Assembly (NCBI GenBank): GCA_033439265.1
Contig: JAVTVX010000012.1
Coordinates: forward strand, 29,024,761 to 29,088,760
Length of the DNA stretch: 64,000 bases
Source of the DNA: Dillenia suffruticosa
Lineage: Eukaryota; Streptophyta; Magnoliopsida; Dilleniales; Dilleniaceae
Direction of reading: 5' to 3'
How positions within the stretch are numbered: position 1 is the stretch's first letter; the number at the start of each line of letters is the position of its first letter. A program made the position numbers and the translations under genes. The notes under the pieces are model-generated. The model made no database searches. It was not told where the DNA came from and worked only from the letters and a program-made list of their open reading frames with translations. Positions 21,985 to 33,799 of this stretch are shown one piece after another.

Positions 21985-22788
21985 ATTTATAATTTTTAGT
22001 ATTATTTTTAAAATTTTTAATATTCCTTAAAAATATGCATTTAATACTTTTTCAAAAAGTTTGTCACGGCTTCACAACAGCTGATAATTAACGCTATGAG
22101 CTTCATTCAGTCACAAGTGCTTGAGGACAAACTAGTCATCACAACAATACTCTCTCTCTCCTTCCCACTCTTTTCATTTCACCTCTCTCTGTCTCTCTCT
22201 CTCTCTCTCTCAAATGGCAATGCTCATCGAAGATGGAGGGGTTATTTCATCGAAGATGGAGATGCGTTCTTTATTTTAAGGGGGCGTTTGTTTAGAGAGA
22301 GAAAGAGAGAAAAGATTCATTAAATTAAGGGGAAAAAAATTCATAAAATTTGAGGAGAGAGAAAGAGTCGAACGATGAATTCATAAAATTCAGCACAATT
22401 TTAGCTTCGATATCACCTTCGTTCGTCTACAGACACCATTGACGAGGTCAGAGAGAAAATGTTTCGAACATGAGGAGAGAGATGGTTTTGGTTTTTTGTA
22501 TTTTGTTTTTTGTTTTCCGATCCATTATTAATTTTATTGTTCGTGCTTGGTAATACTTTTTCAGATTTACATATTACATGCTTTGGTCCTGTCTCAAACT
22601 CAAAGCTCCGCAAAGTGAAAGGAGAAAAGAAATATTTAGCAAAACTAATTTTAAAGAGCAGATTCATCAAATCCCAGAAATTATAATAATAATAACCACC
22701 TTATTGCCTAAGAGCCCAAACCTAGTAATATGGATGTGGAGCATTTTCATCTTGGGCAGCAGCCCTAAATGAAAAACATTCACTAAAC
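21985..22788 (-). repeat. 3' flank of TyDC copy 1, duplicated near 62440-63561
   Basis: AATATTCCTTAAAAATATGCA, the ACAGCTGATAATTAAC box, the CT-rich tract, GGGGCGTTTGTTTAGAGAGA and CTCAAACTCAAAGCTCC all recur in the same order downstream of the second TyDC copy. So the duplication covers the gene plus at least 0.8 kb of 3' flank. UTR and polyadenylation sites are not resolved. Confidence 0.8.
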
Positions 22789-24892
22789 CTAAGAATCCAG
22801 ACCTAGTATCTCATCTGCACAGACCTGCACAACTTTCCATGCATTACTCACGTGCCGATCTTCGGTTAGGGTTGCACCAACACAGAACCTCAATATATAT
22901 TCTCCTCCAATCACTCCATGAGTCATGTACAACTGGCCTGTTGAGTTAATTGATTCCAACAACATTTGGTTAACCTTGTTCACTCTCTGGGTATCTCCCA
23001 TGACTTCCTCATCATATTTCAACATCTTATCATTCCCAACTAACGGTGAAATCCTAAAGCAAACGGTCGCAAAATTTCTAGGAACGACAAGCTCAAATCT
23101 CTTGTCCTTAGATACAAACTCTTCAAATTTCATAGCCATCTCCACATGACGTCTTAGGAAGTTTCGTAGATTCGTGGCACCATACATGCGAAGCACAAGC
23201 CATAGCTTCATGGCTCGGAATCTTCTACTGAGGCATATTTGCCAGTCTTTGTAATCCACCACTAGGTTGCTATCTGTTGCTTTATTGTTTAAGTAGTCAG
23301 GATTTGTGGAAAGAGCTTTGATGAGGGCTTTGGGTTGCTTCACCCAAAGGCAACAACAATCAAGTGTAGTGAAGAACCACTTGTGTGCATTTAGACTGAA
23401 TGAGTTTGCACCCTCTATGCCATCCATGAAATGCTGAAACTCTGGGCATATACATACACTTCCTGCATATGCTGCATCAACATGTACCCAAATGGAATAC
23501 TCTTTTGCCACCCTGCATAGAGTCCCAACCGGATCTACTGCAGTACATGCTGTCGTACCTGCAAAAATAACTATATAGTAAGTAAAATTAATTGAACTAT
23601 ACTTTACAAGAGATTACATTTAGATTCAATTCATGGAAGTTAGCTTCTTAATAATAAAAGAAAAAGAAGTTGGGCTGCCGATATTTTCCGGCCTACCCTG
23701 GACTCCATGTATTTGGCAGGATACTCCGAATGTCTTTGTTGCTTTATGGTTCTGCAAATGATGGATGAGTAGAGCTGCCTATATTTCATCACTTGCAGCA
23801 CTATGTGGTTTGTATTCTACACGTGGGATTAGTAAAGCAATAGGTTCAAAAGTTTTGAAAAATGTTATTTTTCCCAAAAGTGGATCTGATTTTCTCCAAA
23901 CTTTGAAAGGTCTTGTTTCAATTAGTTAAAACACACTTTTTATGGACTGTGCAATCTATTGAGAAAACGTCACATTAACCCTAAGAAAATGATAATCAAG
24001 GGCTATAATGGGTAATGTATACCAAAAATCTTTATGTTCAAGAAGGAAATTAAACTAAAAAATAAATTAAAATACTCTAAAAACTTAAATTGAGAAATCT
24101 GATACCAACTGTGGCACACAAAAACAATGGGATGAGTCCAGCTTCTAGATCTGCAGCAATAGTCGATCGAAAGGACTCTACAGGAAGCCCAAAGTTTGAT
24201 AACTTTGAGGTTTTGATTGCTCGTAAATTCTTCAAATCAAGACCTGCAATTTTGGTTGCCTTTTGAAGAGCACAATGAGTTTGATCTGATCCATAAACCA
24301 CCAACTTGTCCATCTTATCTCTCCCAATTTTGCCCAACATTTGGTCTCTTGAAGCAACAAGAGAACACAAGATGGCCTCACAAGTAGTTCCATGAAGCAC
24401 GCCACCACCCCCACCTACAGAAAGGAAACAAGTTGGGAGGTTAAGCAATTTCCCAAGCCAATCCATGACCATCCCTTCCAGCTCTGTGGCCGCGGGTGAT
24501 GCCATCCAATTAAATCCTACAACATTGAAGCCAGTGCTAAGCATTTCGCCTAGCAACCCTGCAATGCTCCCACTGGAAGGGAAGTAGGCAAAGTAGTTGG
24601 GACTCTGCCAATGTGTCAACCCAGGAACAATGTAATCTTGCACATCTTTTAAAATATTTTCAATGGAGTCATGGTCGTTGGGGGCTGATTCAGGAAAACT
24701 TTTCTGTAGATAACCTGGTTCGACTTGGCTAAGGACAGGGTATTTTTCAACATTTTGATAATAGTCTGCCAAGAAATCTATGACAATGTGGCCCTGCCTC
24801 CTGAATTCTTCGGGGTCGAGAGCGTTGTTAAAAGGAATGTTGCTGCTTGTTTCACTTCTTTCAGCTTCACCGTAGAGATCTATGCCACCCAT
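22789..24892 (-). CDS. TYDC: Tyrosine/DOPA decarboxylase (two exons), copy 1
   Basis: A PLP-dependent group II decarboxylase that would convert L-tyrosine and/or L-DOPA to tyramine and/or dopamine in the cytosol, feeding amide or alkaloid pathways. Exon 1 is 24892-24106 and exon 2 is 23558-22789; the 547-bp intron has GT...AG ends and splits a Gly codon. The product is 518 residues, normal for the family. Visible features are [31 protein letters not shown], the PLP-stacking His in [18 protein letters not shown] (Asp290, PLP ring nitrogen) and SLNAHKWFF with the Schiff-base Lys322. The loop LRMYGATNL keeps the Tyr needed for decarboxylation; aromatic aldehyde synthases of this family have Phe there. 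It starts at MGGIDLYGE because no upstream in-frame extension is supported. Tyrosine versus tryptophan preference is inferred from overall similarity. Confidence 0.93.
23559..24105 (-). other. TyDC copy 1 intron (547 bp, phase 1)
   Basis: The donor is GTTG|GTATCAG and the acceptor TTTTTGCAG|GTACGACA, both on the minus strand. Joining restores the conserved ATVGTT motif. The intron has in-frame stops and no recognisable insertion. Confidence 0.88.
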
Positions 24893-26102
24893 ATGGTGAA
24901 CGCAAAACGATGGAGCGAAAAGGAAGAAGAAAATATGGCTAGCAATATTCCCTGCTGTAGTTTGCCTCTATGGCTACAGGTAAATGTAGCCCCTTTATGC
25001 GCATAAAAATGGGAACTGATTGGGTTTGGACCTGATCAATGCAAGATCATTCTGTTAGATCAAGGAAAAGTGCTCTAGAACAACGTAAATGTGTGAGTGT
25101 GGGATACAAACCCACGGTTAGTCATCGAAGGATTCTGCGGGCAGGGGCTTACAATGGTAATATTTATATGTGGAAGCATTCTTTCTCAATTTCGGTGCAA
25201 TTCATGTAATGGATTACACTTTCTATTCCACATTAAATTTTCCTAGGAAAATGGAGTCATTATTTAATAGAAAATTAAGTATAATATATATAATTCTACT
25301 ACACTTTCTTTCATTTGACATTCTAGAAAATTAAGTATTAATTATTTTGTCTAATTTTACCTTTACGTAGGAAAATGGAGTAGAAAGAGAATTGTTTTAA
25401 AAAGTATATTGAGAGAATTGATAAAGAATTATTTATTCATTAGGACTATTTTTAATGGCGGATTGTGATTTTTTAATAATTTCCTTTATTTTTGTGCAAT
25501 TAGTTTTTTTTATTAAAAAAAATAATCCCACCAAAGGGTTTCAAAACAGAAAGTGTGTTGTGGGAACCGAGTTTGGACGGCAGGTGATGGAGATACGCAG
25601 CATTGGCACAGTCAGAGGTATTTGTCTCCGTGACGAAATACTAATTTCGTGCTTGCGAAATCATAAATACTAAATAATTAAAATTTTTATATATTATAAC
25701 AAACACCCAATAAAATATTTATGCCAATATTTCTTTTTACCATTTTACTAAGAAAATACAAAATTAATAATTGTAGCACTTCTGGTATTCGGCAAGTTGC
25801 CGGAAAAATGTTGCAGATACTTTAATCATTCAAAGATTTCACCTAATTCGACTCCGACGATAATGAATCCACTTAGAAAATTTTTGTAAATGTACTTGGC
25901 TTGATCTGTTTGCCGAGGCATCTGATTGATGCCGATCAATCAACATAGTTATATACAACGCCAACATTTCACCTTCATCAAATTCAGTGATTCCTTTGGC
26001 GATGTGTCCAAATTCAAAATGTTCATGTGTTGCTCAAGAGTATTAACAAGCAAGATGGTTTGTACTTTACCTTCACAATGGAGAAAAAGTTTCACTTACT
26101 GG
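24893..26102. other. TyDC copy 1 upstream region up to the copia insertion
   Basis: About 1.2 kb of promoter-proximal DNA without a supported gene. The small frame at 25455-25673 has no recognisable domain and an AT-rich hydrophobic start. The copia LTR begins 1.2 kb upstream of the ATG, so distal regulatory DNA, if any, may have been displaced by about 35 kb. Confidence 0.5.
25161..25168 (-). promoter_or_regulatory. Candidate TATA box for TyDC copy 1
   Basis: Minus strand TATAAATA about 270 bp upstream of the ATG. It is a good match in a plausible place, but the region is AT-rich and no transcription start can be read. Confidence 0.3.
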
Positions 26103-26555
26103 TGAAGAAAATACGAAGAAATATGGTGAAATAATTTCTTATATTTTTTCGGATATCGTGTTATGATTATAATTGTACATATATGGATTTTTTAAAATTT
26201 TAAAATAGGATCATCTATATTTCTTTATATTAATTTGACAAATACTTTTGGCGATGATTAACGTTGACTAAATCCCTTCAATTTCATTGGACAGAATCTG
26301 GTTTGTTTTGAAAGGAATTTGACTGGTTTCCTGATTCGTGTTATCATTCATTTTATTTTTTCATTACGATGGTGTTGATTGTCAACTTTATTATTTCTAT
26401 TTTTATTTTGCTGGTGCTGATTGTCAAATTTATGATTCTTGACATTTTTCTTTTTATTCTTTCCATTGTGGTGATACTATTTGTTAGTTTGATTATTGTT
26501 AGTATTTTCTATTTTATTCTTTCTAATACAGTGATATTGATTGTTAATTCTATCA
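26103..26555 (-). repeat. Copia 3' LTR
   Basis: 453 bp matching 61183-61635 with many substitutions (shared: TTTTAAAATAGGA, CTTCAATTTC, CATTACGATGGTGTTGATTG). Adjacent minus-strand CTTGAAGGGGAG is the polypurine tract. Confidence 0.8.
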
Positions 26556-26689
26556 CTCCCCTTCAAGTTAGGAAGGGAAAACTGATAGATTCCCAACTTG
26601 GAATGCAATTGAGTAAACTGTTGTTTGAATAAATATTTGATAAGAATGTCTGTAAGTTGACTAGAGTTTGGAACAAAAAGAGTAAGAAA
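26556..26689 (-). pseudogene. Copia pol: end of RNase H and polypurine tract
   Basis: Minus-strand translation gives LFVPNSSQLTDILIK, then FKQQFTQLHSKLGIYQF, the usual C-terminal end of copia RNase H. It joins the fragment at 38965-39231 once element D and one AGAAA copy are removed. Confidence 0.75.
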
Positions 26690-26730
26690 TGTAACACCAG
26701 AAAAAAAAAAAAAAAAAAATCTCCAAATTA

Positions 26731-26754
26731 GATTAGGGCTAAAAAGCCCTAATC
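26731..26754. promoter_or_regulatory. LTR-terminal palindrome (element D)
   Basis: Arms GATTAGGGCT and AGCCCTAATC around AAAA, between the A tract and the CT repeat. Confidence 0.6.
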
Positions 26755-27295
26755 TCTCTCTCTCTCTCTCTCTTTTCTCTCTTTCTCTTCTCCTCCGCCG
26801 CAGCCTCTCCCCTTCCGCCACCCACCGCCGCTACTCCTCCTTCCTCACGCAAGCACGCTGGCCTGCAGCGCGTCCTTCCTGGCGAGAGCGCGTGAGCAGC
26901 GCTGAACCTTCTACCCGAGCGCTCCACAGCGCGAGCCGCGCCTGCGCACGAGCTACGCGATCCCTGCACGAGCTCCAGCGTGATCCACTGCGTGAGCCCT
27001 GCGTACGATCTCCTGCGAGCCAGCCCACGACCCCAGCGCTCAACCCACTGTGGCCCATGAAGCCCTCTGTGGCCAGCAAGCCGGGCTGCGAGCCGGCGAG
27101 CCCACCAGCGGGCCAGCCCGCCAGCCCGTAGGCCCGCGAGCCCGCGACGGCCCACGAGCCCGCCACCGGCTTTCCCCTTCGAGAGCTCACCTGCATCTTC
27201 ACTGCAGGTAACGACTATGATTTGGTTGAAGTTTTAGAGTTTGATGTTAGAAATTTAGTTGTTATTAATATATTTCAAATTTGGAACTATTACAG

Positions 27296-27353
27296 GTATT
27301 AAACCAATCCGACGGGCGAACGACAGTTAGGTCTAAAACCCGAGAAACCCTAG
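27296..27353 (+). promoter_or_regulatory. Putative 58-nt leader mini-exon (element D)
   Basis: Bounded by ATTACAG and GTTAGAG. In the 3' LTR the corresponding block 37179-37236 is also 58 nt and is followed by GTGAGAG. Confidence 0.45.
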
Positions 27354-29069
27354 GTTAGAGAAACGCACTCACTTCAAAGTTTGAATAAATTTTGTTGATT
27401 TTAGGTTATATTAAATTGGAAAGAAAAAAGATTAAAAATCCATTATTAGGTTTTTATTTGATATAAAATTTGATAATTTGATTATATTTGTCTTTTGAAG
27501 ATTTGTTGAAAAATAGGGAGTGACCACCCTCACTAGATATGTGAGTGAGACCCTAATCTCTTACATAAAATAGTAAAACGTGTTTTCTACCGTATTTTCG
27601 ATAAAATATACTTTTGATATGCATTGATTTGACATATGATATTAAATTTCAAATTTGTTTTGTGATTATTGGAATGTCTTGAATTATGTTTACCATGACT
27701 ATGCATCCATGGTTTGAAATGAAATAAAAATTGTGTCATTACTTGAAAATTGATAATTTCATTTTCTACCGTTGCATTGATATGCTATTTTGAAATGATT
27801 TGATGAAACATATTGGTACGCAGATTTAAAATGCTTTGATGAACTATGTGGGTCGGATGCCTACTAGTTATGTGATGATATGATATTACTTATGGGACAT
27901 TGTGCCCTTGTGATACTACGATGATGACATTGATGATTCCATAGCTACGAAGCGCGTTTGTAGAGACACAAGTTGTCCGGATACGCTTCTACAGGAGATA
28001 TCCGCAAACGTCATTTATTCTAAAGGTTATAGGTACGGTCGGTTGAACCCATGTAGGGAGAGGACGTGTGTGACGCCACCGTCTAGCATCGAGCGGGGTG
28101 CTATACACGATGATGAGTTAGCCCCAGCGAACTCATGGCTAATATCGGGGTAGAGAGCGTTTTAAAGTCAATACATAATAAAACCCCCGATACGCCTGTC
28201 TTTGGTCACGGTTGACCTTTGCTAGGATCATTTTTGGTTCGCTCTGATATTACTTGATTTTAAATGGATGCATACATGCTTGTTATCATGTGATTGATTA
28301 AATGATTTCAAAATTTCTAAACAAATCATGTTTTGTTGCGAAATGTAAATTTTTGTTTCGAATGATATTATTTGATACTCCAATGATTCACCCATACTAT
28401 TTATGCTTGATATTATCTCCCTCACTCACTGGATATCTTCCCATGATGCTCACCCCTCTTTTTTCCCTTCTCAGACAGGTTTATTGTGATAAAACGACAT
28501 TATAGGCTTTAGGGCGGATTTGGTATTCACGACGGTGAGATTTACTTCAAATAGAAATATGAAATCTTTATTTTATTTCGACCCTGCGTGGTCTTGATAT
28601 TGAGCTCTGTAGTTGGCCGTGTATATTATGGGATGACTGTAAAACTTATGGGCAATTGTATGCATAACTCTCGTTTTGGTTCTTTTTTACTTGCATTGAG
28701 GCATCAGTAAACGTTTTAAACTTTCTATTTGGGAAATGTGTTATACATTGTATAAACTTAGATCCGCTCGGTATAGCGGTTGTTTATACTCTAGTTGGGC
28801 ATGACAGTAGAGGTCTGTGGTTAGGATTGTTGGAAATTGTAATTCCTTGCGTTGTCTTAGATGTTTAGAGATGGAGTTTGTTGATTTTGGAGAGGTCGGG
28901 ATGACCATTTGTTTAAATTACATGTTGATTTTGCATATACAAGTTTAATTATACATAGGAAACCTCCGATTTATGGAGAGATTTTATCCGATTTTTTGTA
29001 GAAATACAGCCGGCATTCAGGACAACGGGCGGCTGCTCACGACCCCGGTTTGGGGCGTGACAGTTCTAT

Positions 29070-29082
29070 TGGTATCAGAGCC
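29070..29082 (+). other. Primer binding site of element D
   Basis: TGGTATCAGAGCC, 7 bases after the 5' LTR; tRNA-Met type. Confidence 0.88.
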
Positions 29083-29280
29083 TCTAGGTTAGAGAAAAGA
29101 TAGTAGTAAAAGTCTTTCCAAGTATATGAAAAGTTCTCAATGCATTAGAGAGTTTTATACAGTTATTTAAAGTCTCATACTTGACCATAGCATATAAATT
29201 CTTCTAGATTATGGAGTTGGATACATAACACATCTAACCCGTTATTTCGCATCCAAATGTTTTGAATTATAGTTCATTTT

Positions 29281-29312
29281 TTTTAGGGGGTTAGTTACGG
29301 ACCAACTAACCC
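29281..29312 (+). promoter_or_regulatory. Leader PPT-like motif with hairpin (element D)
   Basis: TTTTAGGGGG overlaps a hairpin with arms GGGTTAGTT and AACTAACCC. The solo LTR insertion lies 18 bases downstream. Confidence 0.5.
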
Positions 29313-29330
29313 TAATTCTTGATTTCTATC

Positions 29331-32030
29331 TGTCACGCCCCGAACCGGGATCGTGAACAGTCGCCCGTTGTCCCTGGATGCCGGCTGTATTTTTACAGAA
29401 AATCGGGCAGAACCTCCCCATAAATCGGAGGTTTCCCATGTACAATTTCACCTGTATATGACATTCATCCTGTAAAAATAAACAATTGGCCATCCCGGTC
29501 TCTCCAAATTCAATAAATACCACAACCAACATCCAGAACAACGCAAGGCTATAAAGTTTCTAACAGTCCTAGCAACAGACCTCTACTGTCATGCCCAACT
29601 AGAGCATGAGCAGCCGCCACACCGAGCGGACTTAAATTCTACGCATATATAAAATAAATTCTCAAGTTATTTTTAAATATTTACAAATGCCTCAATGCAA
29701 TGAAATAATCAACACGAAAGTTTCACGAATAAAAATCCATAATTTATACAGTCATCCCAAAAATTTAAATAAATGGAATGGTCAAACTAAAATCTCCAAT
29801 GCATAACAATATCACCGATCCTCGTAGCGGAAGAGATGGAAAATATCCATACCCAAGCCCAGTGGTATCTCCTCGATCCAACACTAATCCTGTGGGAAAG
29901 AAAGTGAGGGATGAGTATCTATGGGAGGATACTCAGTAAGTGAGGGGATTGACATCGTACTATCAATATCGAGGTGAATTTGGAGTGTCAAAGCATAAGA
30001 TAAGAAAATATCCACAGTGTGCAAACCGATCATGTTATTTCAAAATCATATATAATATGCACACACCAGAAAAACAAGATATGCATCCAATATTCACATC
30101 AATGTCATGAAGAGCCGGCCAATGAAATATTCCCGGCAATGGTCTACCTCGACCAAGGACGACGCATTGGGGGTTTTTCCAAATGCAAGTATTAAAAAAT
30201 GGCTCTCTGCCCCAATGTTGGCCACAGACTACCCCAACTAGCCTGTAAATAATAATAATGTACATATAACTAGTCAGCCGTGTATGGTGCCCCCGCCTGG
30301 TGCTAGACGGAGCCGTACTCAACGTCCTCTCCGATGAGGGTCAACCTGGGACACCCATACACACGACAATCTGGCGGATACCTCCGGCCGAAGCGTATCC
30401 GGACACAAGGGGTGCCTCTACCAGATGTCCTTCGTAGCTACGGATCACAATATCATATCAGCCGGGCACGTAGCCCCATGCATCCCATCACCAGATCAGC
30501 CGGGCATATAGCCCCATGCATAATATCATAACGTCAGCCGGGCATACAGCCCAATGCATAATATCATAAAGTCGGCCGGGTATACAGCCCAAATGTGTAA
30601 ATAAATCCATTGAAAACCATGTGTCAATGCAGTGGAAGCATTAAAACATATCAATATGTCGAAAATATGGCACAATATATGTTTATCAAAACTCATGGAT
30701 GCATATCAATAAAGTCAGCAGTTAAGACACTCCAAAGGTCACAAAATATTTCATCAAATATTGGAAAGTCATAACAATCATACATTTTGCAGAAACATGT
30801 CATTTAAAAGATATTTTTGAAACATGGTTTTCAATCAATAGCGAATGTCAAAGTCCCACTCACTGTTCTACGGGAGGGAAGTCACTCCCTACTGACAAGC
30901 CAAATCGGATCTGACCGCTCGAGTCTCCAAAAGATCAACCTAAATCAGATCATCAAATTTCTGTAACATTCTATACTTAACCTTCAATTCATAGATAATC
31001 ATTTCATAATTTGTATTCTATATGCATTCCACTTACACTCTAAACATATACAAAACCTTTCATCGTAAATTCAATCCTAGATTCGTCCAATTTATCAATT
31101 AGAGTCGAAATCTCCTCACCTAGGGTTTTCTCGAAGCGCCGAGTCTCGTCCGAAAGTCGCTTCGGTCACTCCAAAGTCTGTAGGGTTTCCTATCAAAACA
31201 AGGTTTATTTGTTAGATCGAAACACAGATCCGAAGCAAAACCCTAAGTCATTTACCTGCGTGGAGATTCGTGGGCTGTCACGGGCTCGTGGGCCGTCACG
31301 GGCCGAACTGGGCTCGTGGGCTACAGCTAGCGGGCTCGCTGGTCTGCGTGCTACGGGGTAGCGGGCCGGCGGGCTGGCAGGCCGATGGGCTGAACTGGGC
31401 CGCGGGCCGTACTGGACCTGCGGGCTTGGACGGGCTGTCGGGCCTGGTGGGCCCGTGGGCTTGCTGCTGATGGGCCTGCGGCTAATGGGCCTGCAGGCTG
31501 GCGGGCCTGCGGGCCGACAGTGGCTCGCGGGCTGGTGCTCGCCCGTGTGCTGCGCTGGCTCGTGCGCACTCGCGCGCTGCTGCGCGCCCCTGCGCGCTCT
31601 GTTCGCGCACTCTGCTCGCGCTCGTGCGCTGGGCTCGCGCTCGCGGACTCAGTCCTGCTCGCGGCCTGGGCTCGCGCTGCGGCTGGGTCCTGCTCGCGCG
31701 CTAGTGCGCTGATGCGCGCTGGTGCACGCCCGTGCACTGATGCACGCCTATGCGCTGTGCTGTTGCGCACTCGGTAGCTCGATCGCGGCTCGCGGCAGTG
31801 TGCGGTGAGGCGGAGAAAGAGCGATCGTGGAAGATCGCGAGAGGGAGAGAAGACAGAGTGAGGTAGAGAGGGAAACCGCGAGGGAAGAAGAAGGAGAAGG
31901 AGAAGGAGAAGGAAAAGGAGAAGAAGAAGAAGAAGAAGAAGAAGGAGAAGGATGGCGGCGGCGGCGGCTGTGGCGGAGGAAGCCGAACGGCCGCGGGAGA
32001 AGACGAACGGCCGCAGGAGAGGGAACGTCG

Positions 32031-32070
<40 letters not shown>

Positions 32071-32182
32071 GGGTTAGGGTTAACCCTAATCCCCAATTGG
32101 GGACGCAGCGTTTTGTCCCAAAACGCTGCGTCTCCAAATATTGTGTTTTTTTTTTTTTTTTTTTTTTTAAATTGGTGTTACA
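29331..32182 (-). mobile_element. Solo LTR (family of element A) nested in element D leader
   Basis: A single 2852-bp LTR in reverse orientation, bounded by TGTCACGCCCC and GGTGTTACA and flanked by CTATC (29326-29330 and 32183-32187). No primer site or coding interior is present. It shares the GACGCAGCGTTTT palindrome (32102-32132) and the repeated GCCGGGCATA array (about 30460-30595) with element A LTRs. It arose by LTR-LTR recombination after insertion. A 58-nt mini-exon block is at 31120-31177 (minus strand). Confidence 0.92.
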
Positions 32183-32216
32183 CTATCTAATAACAATGTA
32201 TTCTTTTCGCAGAATT

Positions 32217-33627
32217 ATGCCACTAGACGTGGTAGGAGGAGAGGTGCTAGATTCTCCTCACTTGAGAGTCTTTCAGTACCTGATGTACCTAGGGCACTCG
32301 AGGCACCACGAGTGCCAGAGGATGCTTCCTCTACTCGAGCACACTCACCAGCGCCACCCCCAGCACCTCCACCGGCTGTTACAGCCGAGATTCCTCCACT
32401 ACCACTCGATGTCTTGAAGCAGTGGCAAGAGTGGTACAGTAGATATGGGGCGCAGATACCACCACCTCCACTACAGACTCCAGCGACCGCACCTACGGCC
32501 TACCTACTCCTACAGCACCAATTCCTCCTTCGGTGGCCGGTCTTTCTGTTTCTACTCCGACTGATGAGACGTCGGTTACTTTGAGGCGCATCCACGAGCT
32601 CACGCAGTTGGTGAAAGAGTCTCGGCAGCTCGGATGCACAGACTTTTCAAGATCCAGTGATGCATTAGCGACGAAACACTGGATCAACACGATTCATAGA
32701 ATCCTTATGGAGTTATTGATAGACTCCTCGACGGAGATGCCATCTCATGGTGGGAGGCTATCTGTGACAGTACTACATAGACCCTGCGGTAGGAGGACTT
32801 TCTACGAGAGTTCGACCGCAGGTATTTCACCCCGTTCCAGCAGGACCGGATGAGAACGGAGTACCTGTACTTACGCCAAGGGACAAGATCAGTTTTGGAA
32901 TACGAGGTTGAGCTTAGACGACTAGGGGCCTTTGTCCCCGACATGGCTACACCGGCTCAGATGAGGTTCAAGTTTGAAGATGGCCTCTAATTAAGTATCA
33001 GAAAGTATATAACGGTGACTCCCTCTTTTACACTATCAGACGTGATTGATTCAGCATATCGGGCGGAAGAGATCGTCCGAGCAGAGGCTAGACAAAGGGA
33101 GTCACCAAAAGAGGAAGACTGGGTCACAGGGTGGACAGTCGTCAAAGAGGGATAGAGGTTTTGGATATCTCGGAGGTTCTTCTAGTTTCAGACCAGCAGC
33201 ACCGGGACAGGGACCTCGACTATAGGATTTTGGGGCATCAGCTCCTAGTATCTCTACGCAGTCTACTACACAGAGACCGCCATTCTGTCGTAGATGCAGC
33301 AGCCACCATGCCTTTGGGGCATGTAGAGTACCGGTTACTTGCTTCCGGTGTAGGAAGCAAGGTCACGTTAGGAGTGTCTGCCCCGATTTAGGTCGAGGAG
33401 GATTGACTTTACAGAGTCGTACTGGTACGTCTGGCACAGGCCAGCAGGGGACACCAGCTCACTCAGCTCTTGTCGCTCCCCGGATTGCAGCTGGGAGTAA
33501 TACAGTGCCAAGATCGTCGCGACAGCAGCCTAGGGCCCAGGCTCGTGTGTTTGTGATGACACAGGAGGACGTATATGTAAACTCTGATATTATTATGGGT
33601 AATCCTCTCGCAGATCCCTCAGTGTAG
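32217..33627 (+). pseudogene. gag: Element D gag pseudogene
   Basis: Begins ATGCCACTAGACGTGG after CAG-AATT. One C is missing in codon 2-3 relative to element C, so the frame is lost at once. Other frames carry recognisable Gag pieces: SPAPPPAPPPAVTAEI, LRRIHELTQLVKESRQLG and AATMPLGHVEYR (the knuckle in a wrong frame). The last part (TLQSRTGTSGTGQQGTPAHS) runs to the gag stop at 33625-33627. Several frameshifts; non-functional. Confidence 0.85.
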
Positions 33628-33799
33628 TACTTTTATTGTACTTTCTGTATGATTTTTTTTTATATCATGATATCGATGTACAGTTTTGACTAGTTAAATC
33701 TTTCGAAACTTAACTAGTTTGATATATATATATATATATATTCGTTCACTTTTTTTCGTACTTTAAATTCTGTTGATCTTTTTCTTACTTTTAGGTACC
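33628..33799 (+). promoter_or_regulatory. Gag-pol spacer of element D
   Basis: 172 bp with hairpin arms ACTAGTTAA and TTAACTAGT (about 33690-33720), a TA repeat (33722-33741), and TTCTTACTTTTAG plus GTACC before the pol ATG at 33800. Same layout as element C. Confidence 0.55.

Larger units (their letters stand above)
26690..29062 (+). repeat. Element D 5' LTR
   Basis: 2373 bp from TGTAACACC to GGGGCGTGACA. A-tract, palindrome (26731-26754), CT repeat, GC-rich block and CAG|GTAACG (27205-27210) occur in the same order as in other gypsy LTRs here. Confidence 0.9.

Noticed and set aside
25455..25673. 72-codon frame upstream of TyDC copy 1
   Set aside because: AT-rich hydrophobic start with no domain or homolog recognised; likely chance.
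26098..26102. ACTGG/GCTGA as copia target duplication
   Set aside because: Only three of five bases agree; the element is old, so the true duplication may be decayed, but I do not claim it.
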